This document shows, in pieces, positions 34,146-45,935 of a stretch of 64,000 nt of DNA. Both the position numbers and the translations under genes were made by a program. The DNA lies in NCBI RefSeq assembly GCF_000218685.1, contig NW_006763294.1, positions 1,733,361 through 1,797,360 of the forward strand, given 5' to 3'. A model generated the notes under the pieces. The model saw only the letters and a list, made by a program, of their open reading frames with translations, did not search any database and had not been told where the DNA came from. How positions within the stretch are numbered: position 1 is the stretch's first letter; every line of letters begins with the position of its first letter. The stretch is from Serpula lacrymans var. lacrymans S7.9. Lineage: Eukaryota; Basidiomycota; Agaricomycetes; Boletales; Serpulaceae.

Positions 34146-35683
34146 TTAATATTTCCTCACGATGCCATCATCTCCAGCAGCCCATAAATCTCCATCAGTA
34201 CTTTCCCGCACAGCTCGAATACCATCACAGTCACTGCCCACCAGTTCCCCGAGCACCCTGGGCTCTCCTGGCTTTATGCTAGCGATATAAGGAAGGCCGT
34301 CTGCAGTTGCAATGGCCACCCCGCCACTGAGGTTGGATTCGCCGAGTGTGCTTGAAAGAGGCCCATTGGGTGACATAAACATAACGTCTTCGATGGACGC
34401 TGAGTTTCGGGCGAAAGATAACAAGGGCTCTGACAAAGAGCGCGTATCATATACGGTGACGACACCGTCACTTGAACCTGTGACTAGCAACGATTGCATT
34501 GGCGCATAATTAATAGCTGTCAACGCAGAGCGCCGGGCATTTGGTCGTAATGAGGAGTGATACACCGACTGTTTGGACCCTAGGTCAAAGACCTCGAACG
34601 AGCCATCTTGCAGACCACAAACTACGGTCTTGCCAGCAGTGTCTACTTCCCGCTCATCAAACTTTTGTTCTGCTGTTCTCCCCAAATGGTGTCCTTGATG
34701 ACCAATGCCACTCCCGTTCAATGAGTTCTTTGCGAAGTTCCATTCACCTTGATCCCCCACACTCATAGATGCCCCAGGGGTAAATTTACCCATTCCGCCG
34801 ATCGTCATCACGGAAATCTGCGTTGATGTACTCACATCCCATAGGCGGATGGTTCCATCTTTTGCACACGATAGGACATTACGTCCGCGGGCGATGATTG
34901 CAGAAGATACAATAGATTGTGTGTGACCTTTGAGTGTACGAACAGGTGAGATAGTTTTGGAAACGGATGAGTTAAGCGAAGATGACGTAGGTACAGGTTC
35001 GGCTGGTAAAATCGTCAGCGTGAAATCCGCTCCTGCAGTAAGAAGCACCCGAGATGATGGGAAGAAACGGAGAGAAGTTAGTGAACTGTGATGAGGTCTT
35101 GCGACGGTGATCCTTGAAACTTCTGGTTGCGTTGACGAAGAAGTTGTCGGATGGATCTGGACAGTACCGCTAAGGAAGCCGACAGCAAATTGAGTTCCGT
35201 CTGGAGATACATCAAAGGCAGTTATATGCTGGGGCTAGCAAGAGCATGCCGAAAGTCAATTCAAAGAATTGGAGCTTAGATGCATTCACGGCATACAAGC
35301 TTTGGATTATTGTCTAAAGTCATATATTCCTTTCTTGGGCAAAATAGGGGGGTAGGTGGAACGTTGAGCGATACACATTGAATCGTATACAAATCCTGGA
35401 TGCAACCGTCGTCAACACCACGAGTTTAGAAGAGATTACAACGACTAACCTGGGCGTCGTGGTGAGAAATACTGAGAGATCCGTCTTTTGGTTCCAAATT
35501 GATTGCATCCCTATCTATATCATCCAAAGTTACCTTGATTTTCTCGTGCACCGAGGGGGCTGTTTCCTTGTAGCAGGATACCCAGAAAGTATCGAAAGGT
35601 GCTTGACCAGACTTAACATCAGATATAACCTCCTGAAAGCTGGGTTGGACAGTGGTAATGGGCAAAATGTATGGCAAAGACAT
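34146..35683 (-). CDS. PAAF1: Proteasomal ATPase-associated factor 1 / Rpn14-like WD40 chaperone
   Basis: The start at 35683 gives MSLPYILPITTVQPSF, then a family-specific N-terminal segment FQEVISDVKSGQAPFDTFWV and YKETAPSVHEKIKV. WD40 repeats follow: ITAFDVSPDGTQFAVGF, LTSLRFFPSSRVLLTAGADF, RTLKGHTQSIVSSAI then NVLSCAKDGTIRLWDV, TVVCGLQDGSFEVFDL, LVTGSSDGVVTVYD and a last DLWAAGDDGIVRKY at the C-terminus. This matches PAAF1/Rpn14, an assembly chaperone that binds Rpt ATPases of the proteasome base. There are few introns, all in the 5' third. The gene is complete and tail-to-tail with the ETF-QO gene (~160 bp apart). Confidence 0.85.
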
Positions 35684-36369
35684 GCACGCAATTGACAAGC
35701 AACAATATTAATACTCATATGATAATCGCAGACTCGGAATATCCCGATATGACTGAGTCACGACAAGTCACGACGGCCCAAGCTGCAATTGGTTTCTTTT
35801 CTTTCTACTTGACCCACCATGAATCCAAGTCAGTAAGGAGACAAAGTAAGTTACTTACTTTGCTCAAATGGATCCGGTCTATCAATGAATCTGTTTCGTG
35901 GAAGAGCACCAGTTTACAAGTGGGATTTTGCTCTTTGAAGTGACTGAACTCCGCACAACCGTGACGACGTTGCATCAACCATGATCAACGTTCTTGTCTA
36001 ACAGATAGTTGCGCAAAGGTAGCAATGATAACGAGCTGTAGAGTGATGGCAAATACATCCCCTTTGGGATCGTATTCAAAGGGGATGTTTTTGCCAGTTG
36101 ACCAGCGCCCCGTTTGCACTCGGCTTGGGACAGCGAGTCATTGTATGTGCACGCATCAAGGCGAGTGCACTAGCATGCCAACGATTACAAAATCCTTAGT
36201 CTTGCTGTGTATGTCAAGGAGGATCACCAAATCTCAAGGAAATGGTCTAGTTGCTGGTCACACAGCATAAGGAAGACAGGAAGCAAGATAGCAATAGCAG
36301 GGTAAAATATCTTTGGGGTCTACTTATACATATCGTAGGACAAAATTGATCATCAAAGCAGTTCTATCA
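35684..36369. other. Intergenic region, PAAF1 promoter
   Basis: This 686 bp stretch lies between the PAAF1 start and the kinase stop. Short open frames have no recognisable features. A repeated 'AAAGGGGATG/CCCCTTTGGGATCG' motif near 36058-36088 is too short to interpret. Confidence 0.45.
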
Positions 36370-38526
36370 TCAGGCAGTGAGATCAATGATCTTTCTCTTG
36401 GTGCCAGATAGGTTTTGCACCTTAGGGATAGGATTCCAAGTGCGTTTGAACCACCGTATCATCCTAAACTTGCCTTTCCGAGGTCCGGTATCATCAGTTC
36501 TTGAAGATGAATTCAGGATGGTTGGGGAACTAGAGCCTGACTTGACAAAGTTCGAGGTGAAGCTCGCTAGACTAGCGAAGCACTTTAAAACAACGGCCCC
36601 AGAGCTTTGACATCTTGAGACTCTGGATGTAGTCAGGGACGTGGTAAATATAGGAGATTCTGAGATCAGCGGAGACGAGGCCATTTGGTCACTGTCCATC
36701 CACCAGTAGTCCATGACCTCCGTGTCAGACATAAGAGTACATGATCGCGGGACATAGGATACGCCATTCAAGGAAGGAGGGTCCTCTCCATTGGAAACAC
36801 GACTGATGAAGCCTTTTTTCATGAGCTGACGAATGTGGAACTTGGAGCTGACCTTGGTGGGCGGCTGGTCCAGGAGAGGAGACAAGTAAGTGAATTCAGG
36901 AAGGGGATCATCGAGAGGTCCGTAAAGTTCGCCAGCTTCGACGCATTCTATGTCGGCATCCGTAGCGCACTTGCACTCCTCAGTATATGATATATATGGC
37001 GCAGGCACAGCGTGGGACTCAATTTTGTCCCAATCTCTACTCAAGCGCAAGTGAACGATGTGAGATAGTTTCACAGGTTTTGGTATTCTACTCACATGTC
37101 CTGAAAGAAGCTATGTTTTTTTATTGCCTCGTAAGATAGTCGGTTATAGGGTTCCTTGACAAGCATCTATTGTAGGCATCGATGATAAGCTGACAAACTT
37201 CGATATCTCTATCAGTTAGCAACTCGCCTTCTGTAAGAAATCCTTGGCATCTTCATCTATCTTATCCCGAGACTTGAAACGTAAGGGGGACTTCATTATC
37301 TTATCTACTTTCGAAACACAATTACGACTGTTCCATGGAATCTAGAGGTATTTCAGCCTAGAGGGCAGACGTTGGAGGGATAAAACTTACACGCCCTGTG
37401 ATCATTTCGTGAACAGTGATGCCCAAGGCCCAAAAATCAACTGCGAAACTGTACTTTTTGCCCATCCATATCTCAGGGGCCATATACTCAGGCGTGCCGC
37501 AACCTTTCTTGGTCAAGTAAGGACCTTTGAGAATTTTTTGGGCTTCAGCACAAGCTGTGAACCAATAAGGGTTGACGATATCACAGGTTGCAGTATGATA
37601 AAGTCTGGCTAAACCGAAGTCAGCAATGACCAGATGTCCGGAAGAGTCAATGAGAATGTTGGAAGGTTTAATGTCGCGATGAATTATACCGCGCTTGTGA
37701 AGAGCGTGAAGGGCATCTACCTATGATATGAAGTTCAAGGATTAATAACCAAACTATAACGTTGGATTGACTCACAAGCTCGGCGGTGTAAAATCGGACG
37801 ATATTGGTAGGTAGACGACGCCACTTTTGTATCTCCAAAGAAAGATCACCTCCGCAGTGATATGTCTATGAGCAGTCTGTGTTAGTAATAACCGTAAACA
37901 CGTAAAATATCACCTACAACAGCCATATAATACTTTTTGCTATCATGAAAACTAGCCTCTAGTTGTAACAGACCAGAACAACCAGCCGCTCGTCTCAGAG
38001 CCGCCTGCTCTCGCAGCAAGTAATCTGGTCGCGCCATTCGGTGATCCTCCTTACTTATTACTTTGAGCGCAAGAAGCCTGGATGTTTTACGGTCTTTGAC
38101 CTTAAAAACGGTAGCGAAGGCGCCCTCGCCAATAGTTTCCATAATTTGCAAGTCGTTGAGCTTCATTGTACGATCGGAAAGAGTCGGGGATGAAGTATTA
38201 CCAGTCTGAGAATCGAATGAATGAAAATACGAATCAAGTGCGCGGATAGGACCAAGGCGATCAAGAGACTGTAAACATGAGTTTAATCCTGACACGCCTG
38301 AGAATTATTACTGACATACCTTGCGGTAGTCAAAAGCCCATTTACGGAGATAGGGGAACATGGAGATTTTCCTCCTAACATCGAGAACTTCCGCTGAATG
38401 GTAAGCATCGGTTATGTCTTCTAAAAGTAACGCCTCTTGCTGCCGCGAAGAGTGTGTGGTTCGGAAGATGGTCGGTGACGTTATGATGCTGTCGCAACAA
38501 GGCCATTCAGCCTTAGTGGCGTCCAT
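36370..38526 (-). CDS. Protein kinase, AGC-like catalytic domain
   Basis: The ATG at 38526 gives [13 protein letters not shown] and a ~110 residue leader. The kinase domain follows: glycine loop [14 protein letters not shown], catalytic Lys in [27 protein letters not shown] loop [16 protein letters not shown] in [11 protein letters not shown], and [35 protein letters not shown] ~240 residue C-terminal exon (36370-37095) contains [11 protein letters not shown], then low-complexity Ser-rich sequence, and ends KRKIIDLTA. The [11 protein letters not shown] and APE+1 pattern suits AGC-group Ser/Thr kinases. The activation segment carries ~25 extra residues between DFG and the TPEY motif. Subfamily, partners and targets are not evident. 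All catalytic residues are present, so it is probably active. Confidence 0.85.
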
Positions 38527-39832
38527 TTCCGAGTAGCTGTCGTTACATGACGTCCCATCTAGGTTTTCGGTAGAAACTATTACCTGTATCCATAAAATAT
38601 CAGTACGAGAGTGGGGAGATATGCAGGGCTATCCACCTTCTTCTTCAAGATATACCTATACTGAGGAAACGTGACCTTGAAGTACACCATTGGTGAATCA
38701 CTCTCGAGCTTGAAGCTTACCTACTGAACGATGAAGAGGTATGCGGAAATAGCGCACTAGCTATGAACAGCTTCATATATGCGAAATGACGGTTCAGTCT
38801 GAATTTGAAGATTGATAGTTGCTTTTTTTGGGATATCGTCTGGATGTCGTCTGGAACATGTTGAGGGATGCATATAACTTTGCACGTTGGAATTTTGGGT
38901 CAGACCAACAGCTCCAACGACGCAAGATGCTTTTCACGTGGTGATGGTTTTGAGGGATCGTGCCGCCAAAGTAGAATAAAATCCTGCTTGTCGTCCTTTT
39001 CCAGAAGGATTCATGCCGATTTGAGTTATACCCTTTGGTATCCCTTGCTGGATCTTGGCCCGGGAGGCTAGCCGACACAACACTGTCCTTTGGGCCAGTC
39101 AACTCATACCCATGTTCTCAAACTTGGCCTTATATTCTAACGAGTGTGTAGCCCCCGAAATGCTGAAAATAGACACTACTAACTCAAAAAGCCTCAGTTG
39201 AAAAAGGGCAGATGATGAATTTCCGTGACATTCTATTTCATGCTGTTGAACGTGATCAAGCCGCGGCGTAGATCAAGAAGTTATCTGCCAGAGCGACTAT
39301 TGAATATAAGTTAAGTTGCTTTTGTCAATAAATAAGACTCACAAAATAGATTTGATAACATTATCCTACAACCACAAGAAAGAGCTATCACGTTGCTAGT
39401 AGTGTCAATTCATGAGCTCAAAAGATGCAATCACATGACATGAAGCTGTCGATGCACGTGACTATTTAATACAACGCGTTGGCGTGGCGTGTCTTTAAAG
39501 GTTTGAATCGAACATTCAGCAGACAATATTTCCTTTCTGCCACCTACACCTGTTAAACACAACCGTTAGCGCTAGGATGGAAAGGCTGTGAGAGGCATAG
39601 ATCTCTCTGAATATAATCCAAGCTAACCTTACTGAGTGTAGGCGGATGAAGTTGGCTCAGGACCCGAACGTATACCCAGAATACTTCAAGATTGGTAGAA
39701 GCGGGGACAGTAAGCAACATGGTAGTAGTAGAGACTCGTCTCCCAGCGTTATTGTAAGCTCCCTGTGCAATCAAAAGAAACACTATTTACATTTCTCTTC
39801 AGTCAATCGCATCTTCCTCTTCCCCTTCAGTC
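38527..39832. other. Divergent intergenic region, kinase / SNF2
   Basis: This 1.3 kb stretch holds both promoters. A CACGTG E-box occurs at ~39455. A ~100 codon minus-strand open frame around 38.8-39.1 kb has no recognisable motif and no splice connection to the kinase, so I do not call it. Confidence 0.45.
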
Positions 39833-42800
39833 ATGGTAGCTCCTGCCAGTACAGCACGCCCTATTGTCATTTCATCTGATGACGAAGATGAAAATCCTTT
39901 GCCGTACGTAAACTGCATATGCTCTGCTTGCTGACGTTCATAAAACTGATCTTAAAAAAGTCCACCGCGTAAGGTTTCACAAAGCAATACCTCTATTCCA
40001 CCCTTCATGTCACGTTCAGACAACTTTACTTCCGGCACTCTCCAACAGGCCTTTCCAAAGCCCCCCGCTAAAGTCAGTCCCGCAGTACCTATACAAATAC
40101 CAGCGCATGGTCCCCGTCCACCGCCGATCGTGAATCCAGCATGGGAAACATTCGACGAGCCAGACACTCACAACCTTTATGAGCCGAAGACCACTGCCGC
40201 AGAAGCTGAAACAGCTTTAAGAGCACTTGTTCGGGACACCGTTAACAATGACGATGATATAGAGATTGATATGTCGCAAGCAACTGTCGAAGGGTTTCGG
40301 GATGGTATCACCCTGTTGCCACACCAAGTGCTCGGACGAGCATGGATGCGAGAACGGGAAACAGGCAAAAAATTTGGGGGTATATTGGCTGATGATATGG
40401 GGTAACGTTGACAATTCTCATTACCTGTGTGCGGCAGCACTAACTACTGGATTTTCTAGTCTCGGAAAAACAATCCAGACTCTCGCACGAATCGTGGACG
40501 GTCGCGCACGCAAGGCGGATAAAGTAGATGGATGGGCCGCATCAACACTGTGGGTTTAACTTGCTTTCACGTAATAGCCAATGTTGACGCATTGTGAATT
40601 GTAAGGGTTGTCTGTCCTGTCAGTCTTGTAAGCCAGTGGGCTTCCGAGATCCAAAAGATGGCTATAGGACTTCGAGTCATAGAACATCATGGTGCTAGCC
40701 GTACTTCTGGCAAGTTCTATGATAATTTTTTTTCTTGGCTTACGTTTACCGCTTTGTGCAATGCAGACCCCACGAGGCTTCAGCAAGCACACGTTGTAGT
40801 AACCTCTTACTCAATTTTGGCTTCGGAGTACGGCGCGTTCAAGCCCGATGTGAAAGATGAAACGAGTAAAAAATCCAAGGCCAAAGCCAAAAAGGCCGCA
40901 TCAGGGTCCAACTCGGATGATGATGACACAGATTCTTCGTCAGAGCCGTTTGGTAAGACTTTAACCAAGAAAAAACCAGCAAGTAAGACGAAAGCGAAAG
41001 ATGCGCTTTTCCATATAAACTGGTTTAGGATTGTACTTGGCGAGTAGTGTCGTATTTGTGCTAGAATATCATCTTATCTCAGCATCCACAGACGAGGCCC
41101 ACAATATCAAGAATAGAAATACTAAGGCAGCCCTGGCCTGTTGTGCATTGGAAGGGAAGTTTAGATGGTGCCTCACTGGTACGCCCATGTGAGTTCATGC
41201 TATCTATTTCAATGGTAAGCGAATACTTAATTCACCATCATAGGCAAAATAGTGTAGAGGAACTCTACTCCCTTATCAAATTCTTGCGAATACGACCTCT
41301 TAACGACTGGCATACATTCAATGAACAGATCAATAAGCCAGTCAAGAGTGGAAGGGCTACTCGAGCAATGAAGCGATTGCAGGTAAGACTTTCTGCGTCT
41401 TCCCGTTTTAGCCATGCACGCATAGTTTTTCAGGTTGTGCTCAAAGCCATCATGCTTCGGCGAAGGAAAGACCATGTCCTCAACGGGAAGGCAATCTTGC
41501 AGCTCCCTGCGCGGAAGGTGGAAATTGTTGCCTGCGAATTTGACAAAGACGAAAAAGCATTTTATTCTGCCCTCGAAAATAAGATGTCGACAGAGCTAGA
41601 TAAACTGGTTCAGGCAGACATGGCCACAAAAAGTTACACGCATGTATTGCTCATGCTTTTACGTCTCAGACAGGGTATGTAAGCTCGGTCGCATGTGATA
41701 TGAATTATCGTCAACGCATCTTTTTAGCTTGCAACCACCCTTCGCTAGTATCTAAAGATTATCGAGTGGACCGGGAAGCTGCAGAGCCCAAAGCAGCCAA
41801 GGGAGATGACGATGACGCAGATGACCTTACTGCGATGTTCGGTCAGATGGGTGTTTCAAATGGGAAAAAATGTGAAGTTTGTCAAACCGTGTAAGAAATA
41901 TAATATTTCTTCAGGATTTCTGTCTTTGACTGATGTGTGTTGTGCAGACTTAATTCCTCTAACCTTGCTGAGACCTCAGACACACACTGCAAAGAGTGTG
42001 CTGTGTTAGCTGCCAAAGCCAAGCTCAAATCTGCTGTCTCCGGCCCCAATGATCTTCCCCCTGACTCCGCCAAAATAAGAAAACTTCTTAGCTTGCTACA
42101 AGGCATCGATGACAGGTCAAACGGAGAAGAAAAAACCATCATATTCTCACAGTTTACCAGTATGCTCGATTTAATAGAGCCTTTCCTGGCTGCTAAGGGC
42201 ATCAAATATGTCCGCTGTGAGTACCGTCGGCCGATATTGAACTCTAAAGGGGAGTTAATCCGCTTTTGTATCTAGATGACGGGTCAATGAGTAAAGACAA
42301 GCGCGAGGCTAGCCTTGAAAAGATACGGAATAGTAATAACACGCGATTGATACTGATATCTTTCAAAGCTGGAAGTACAGGTATGTAAACACGCCTTGGA
42401 TACTTGCCCGGTCTTATATTTGGTATCTCCAGGGCTAAATTTAACAGCGTGCAACAATGTAATTCTGGTCGACATGTGGTGGAATCCTGCTCTTGAAGTA
42501 TGTTTGTCATGTTTGTATAAGCGCAATGACTGGCTTGAATGTTCGCGCATTGTGTTCTTAGGAGCAGGCTTTCGATCGTGCACATCGTTTCGGACAGACT
42601 CGCGACGTGAATATATTTAAACTAACCATTGAGAAAACAGTCGAAGCGAGAATCTTGGAGGTCAGTCCCAAACCCGGAAACTGTATTACTCTGCCTTACA
42701 ATTTGAGGTAGCTCCAAGAGAAGAAACGTGCGCTCGCTACTGCTGCTTTGAGCGGTGATAAACTCAAGAACATGAAGCTCGGCATGGATGACCTGATGGC

Positions 42801-42852
42801 ATTGTTTAGGCATGGAGGTCGCGATGACGATGACGATGACGATGACGAATGA
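39833..42852 (+). CDS. SNF2-family DNA-dependent ATPase (Uls1/HLTF/Rad16-like)
   Basis: The ATG at 39833 gives MVAPASTARPIVISSDDEDE (a SUMO-interaction-like VIV-acidic stretch) and a Pro-rich leader. Helicase motifs follow: LLPHQVLGRAWMRERE, Walker A ADDMGLGKTIQTLAR, SLVSQWASEIQKM, HVVVTSYSILASEY, Walker B DEAHNIKN, WCLTGTPMQNSVEELYSLI, then lobe 2 with KTIIFSQFTSMLDLIEPFL, YDGSMSKDKRE, LISFKAGSTGLNLT and [22 protein letters not shown]. Between the lobes lies a short CxxC..CxxC element (CEVCQ, CKEC) instead of a full RING, and an acidic/Lys-rich insert precedes motif II. It ends in a poly-Asp tail. The intron at 41040-41091 uses a GC donor. Likely nuclear, in chromatin remodelling or SUMO/ubiquitin-linked repair; exact orthology is uncertain. 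Confidence 0.9.
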
Positions 42853-43255
42853 AGCTTTCAAACTCTTCAAATTCCTACTTCAGGATTGATTGTGGCCACT
42901 TTAAGTGTTGTCTGTTCCTGATTACTTGTACTACTTACTGCACTCTACTTACCAATGTCTTGGTTTTGCTTACAAGTTCGCGATGTGCACGGCCTGCCAT
43001 AGAATGGGAGACTAAGTCAGCTTAAGGCTAAAGCAGACCTCTCTTGCTCATACTGGATCATATCATGATATCAAACACGCCTGCATATTTCCCTATGTAA
43101 ACATATGAAATATCCACGCGAGCACTCTGTGAACACAAAGAATTTCAGGCACTCTCACATACTAAAACTAGACCAGTGCAAAAAGCTACAACTATAAGTC
43201 CGAAGTAGAAAAACATTGTAAAGCGCGGATTTAATCAAGAGACAGCTACAGCACA
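42853..43255. other. Convergent intergenic spacer
   Basis: This 403 bp stretch lies between the SNF2 and ArfGAP stop codons. It presumably holds both 3' UTRs. I see nothing else in it. Confidence 0.6.
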
Positions 43256-45004
43256 TTAGAAATTTCCCCATGGCTGGCCGCCTTGCTGTTGTCCTTGATG
43301 CCACAAAGCATATGGATTACCCTGAGAATATTGTTGCTGTTGCTGCATGTCTGGCTGAGCAGGATAAGGTGAAGGCGATCCAGAAAATGGTTGCTGAGCC
43401 GAGTACTGCGCTTGCTGAAGCTGTTGTTGCGGCTGAAAAAATTGGCTACCAGGGATTTGCGGTTGGACAGACACTGGGACATGTGAATGTGAATGTACTT
43501 GTAGTTGTGACTGCGTCCCTTGATGGAAAGGCTGTAGTGAGGGTGGTTGTACCGCTAAGCTAGGATTCACCGCTCCCGTACCACCGATCACAGGACCTCC
43601 AGAAGAAGGCAGGTACGAATTGAAAGGGTTGGTCAGGTTACTGTGCGCAGACATGTGAGAAAATCCAGGGGGCTGCTGTTGGAATGGGTTGTTGGCGCCA
43701 GGCACATGAACAGGCACGACGGAGCCTGTGGACAGTCCAGATTGAAAGCCTATTCCTGGACCGACATTACTAGGTGATAGCGCAATAGGGCTGCTCATAT
43801 GTGGCATTTGGGTGATGGAAGTTCCAGGGACGATGGAAATATTCGAATAGGGGTTGAGACTGGAAGTTGCACCAAGAGAGTAGGAGGGTTGTTGAGATGG
43901 GATAGGAATACTAATGTGTGACACACTTGGCGCTTGATATTGGAGCGGTAAGGAAGAGGTTTGAGCAGGAGTCTGGAGCGATATGAGGTCGTTCCAGACC
44001 TGCGATTGAGATGAGGGCGGGGGCGGAACCTGAGACGACAGTGCATTTGCCTGAGATGGTAAAGGCTGCGATATGGACCTAGTCGGCTGCATGGTATTCG
44101 CCTGGAAGGGTTTCGCTTGGATATTGCTAGCAGAAGTCAAGCTTCCATATGCAACGTTTTTTGCCTCTACAGGCTTCGCAGGTAGTGCAGGAGCTGAGGA
44201 GATATTCCGGTGAGTTATAGCCGGATCAGGAACAGGTGTCGATTTCGGTCTGGAAGATAAATTTCCCGACACCGATCGCGAGGGATCAAGTCGAGAAGAC
44301 GCAAGAGCTGATCGGTCTATAAACCGTTTGAACTCATACTTGTCTGTAAATTGATATATATGTTAATATCGGCTATAAGTTAACATAAGACAGGTTGACG
44401 TTACTTCTGATGTACTTCTCTAGCTCGCTGTCTCTTTCGGTATCAATCATGTTGGTGGGAGGAGGGTGGCGTGCTTCGTTGGGATTATAATGAGCGTTGG
44501 ATTTGACATTGCCGTTCTGCTTCATAACCTTGAAGTGAAAGCAAACGGAGTCATATTATTGAATGTACCTGAAAGGGGATTGGAAGGGAAACCCAACTTC
44601 AACTTGTTCTTTAGTCCACGAATCAAGCGTGATACTTTTGCTGGCAGGTGTTACAAAATTAGCTTAACTCGATGATATTGGAGAACCGAGCAACGCACAC
44701 TTTCGTTATATGTGTTCCCATCTTGCGGTGGATACTTGCACAAGAAACACTGTTGCCAGATGTAAAAATTTACAACTCCTCCATTGAGACAAGTACGCAC
44801 CAAAGAAAAATGCCAAGATTGTGAGATGCCCATCGAGGGTTACGGCTTCTGCAATCCGCACATACATCTAGTCCGGATTATACGAGATGAACACGTATTT
44901 CAGATTGTTGCATCACGGTACTCGCCATTTCCTGGTACCAACACCAGCTCCATTAAAATCCTTTGATTCCTTTCCACGGTAATTTTGCTAGGTCCTGAAG
45001 CCAT
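43256..45004 (-). CDS. Arf GTPase-activating protein (ArfGAP domain, Gln/Pro-rich tail)
   Basis: The ATG at 45004 gives MASGPSKITVERNQRILMEL. The zinc finger assembled across exons is CADCRSRNPRWASHNLGIFL then CVSC (C-x2-C-x16-C-x2-C), with the arginine finger in PRW, then ASIHRKMGTHITKVKSITLD and SWTKEQVE, and later DSELEKYIRSKYEFKRF. The rest (43256-44272) is a ~340 residue disordered region rich in Gln, Pro and Ser with repeated NPF-like motifs (NNPFQQ, TNPFNSYLP, EH-domain ligands) and a C-terminal GQPWGNF. The intron at 44868-44925 has a GC donor (GCGAGT). The family stimulates GTP hydrolysis on Arf in Golgi/endosome vesicle traffic; NPF motifs suggest endocytic partners. Closest to Age2/SMAP-type by layout, inferred. 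Confidence 0.9.
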
Positions 45005-45222
45005 AATGTTCGTAGCAGAAAATGAGTTTGACAGTTCTGTATAAGCTCGAGCCTGAGTCAACTTCGAACTTGGAGTAAGCCGTTGGCAGTCACTAGGAAT
45101 GTGACAAGGAGTCACGAAGTTACTTATTACATATTACGTACCACTACACCTCTCAGCGCCTGTTTCATTTCTTTTGACTGCACTGCAGGCAGCATCTTCA
45201 AGTCGACAACAATTTCCGCTAG
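45005..45222. promoter_or_regulatory. Short bidirectional promoter, ArfGAP / PEX39-like
   Basis: Only 218 bp separate the two divergent start codons, so both promoters must fit here. The segment contains TTACTTATTACATATTACGTA, an AT-rich block near 45120-45140. No specific factor site is claimed. Confidence 0.5.
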
Positions 45223-45935
45223 ATGTCCAACGTAAATGAACTGTTGGGCGACAACAAAACAACGGTTCCCAGCCATGCAATCAGCGGCCTAAACGACGCC
45301 GTCTCACAATTTCTTAATTATCCTTTCGCGACAGATAAGGCGTACCAGGTACCGTGATAATTACTTATACCTGAACTTTGAGGTTGGCCAACTTATCGGG
45401 ATCACTCGTGGCAAGGAAGGTCTCGCGGGTATAATCGACAACAACGCCATGGATGGGAAATCTGAAGAACAAAAACAGGAGATATTACGACGAACTCGGA
45501 TATTCTATTTTAATCGGTACGTCACATATGCCCAGCTTATCATTTGATGAAAGGAATATCGTTACACTCATGATGATAAAGGATCGCATCACAACAACTA
45601 ACTCCCGAGAACGTCGCAGCCTACGAACAAAATCTGAACATTGCTCATATGAACCCTACCTCGGCTCCTCTCAATTCCTCTTGCCCATATCCAGACACGC
45701 AGCGAAATGAATCACGTACTTTGAGCTTTGCTGAGTTGAAAGCCTTGATTGAGGAAGGCAAGACCGAGAATATCCCAAATAATAGGGTCATCCCTGAATC
45801 CTTAAACGTAAGTCATCTTCAGAATAAACAAGTACCACATTGCTACAATATTTTCTTCTTTATTATCAGGAAGCACCTCCTAGCGAATCCACTGCACCGG
45901 TGAGGAAGAAACCTTGGGAGGTTGCCAACCAATAA
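45223..45935 (+). CDS. PEX39: PEX39-like peroxisomal import factor with C-terminal KPWE motif
   Basis: Four exons give ~172 residues. Exon 1 (to ~45348) ends SQFLNYPFATDKAYQ. An intron ending CGTGGCAAG leads to EGLAGIIDNNAMDGK and ILRRTRIFYFNR. Then comes IASQQLTPENVAAYEQNL with an unstructured linker, the helix LSFAELKALIEEGK, NIPNNRVIPESLN, and after the last intron EAPPSESTAPVRKKPWEVANQ. The pairing of a short 'F.ELK.LIEEGK...IP' helix with a C-terminal (R/K)KPWE motif is the signature of PEX39 (yeast Yjr012c, human C6orf226), reported to assist PEX7-dependent import of PTS2 proteins; PEX18/21 share the KPWE motif. The N-terminal ~95 residues (NYPF, RRTRIFYFNR) extend beyond the small animal protein. 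Identification rests on motif and layout, not on alignment. Confidence 0.65.

Noticed and set aside
38794..39102. Minus-strand 102 codon open frame upstream of the kinase
   Set aside because: No motif and no donor/acceptor pair that would make it a 5' kinase exon.
45349..45382. 34 nt ultra-short intron in the PEX39-like gene
   Set aside because: A longer intron ending at CGTGGCAAG (before GAAGGTCTC) gives a better protein join (AYQ-EGLAGII) and a normal intron size.
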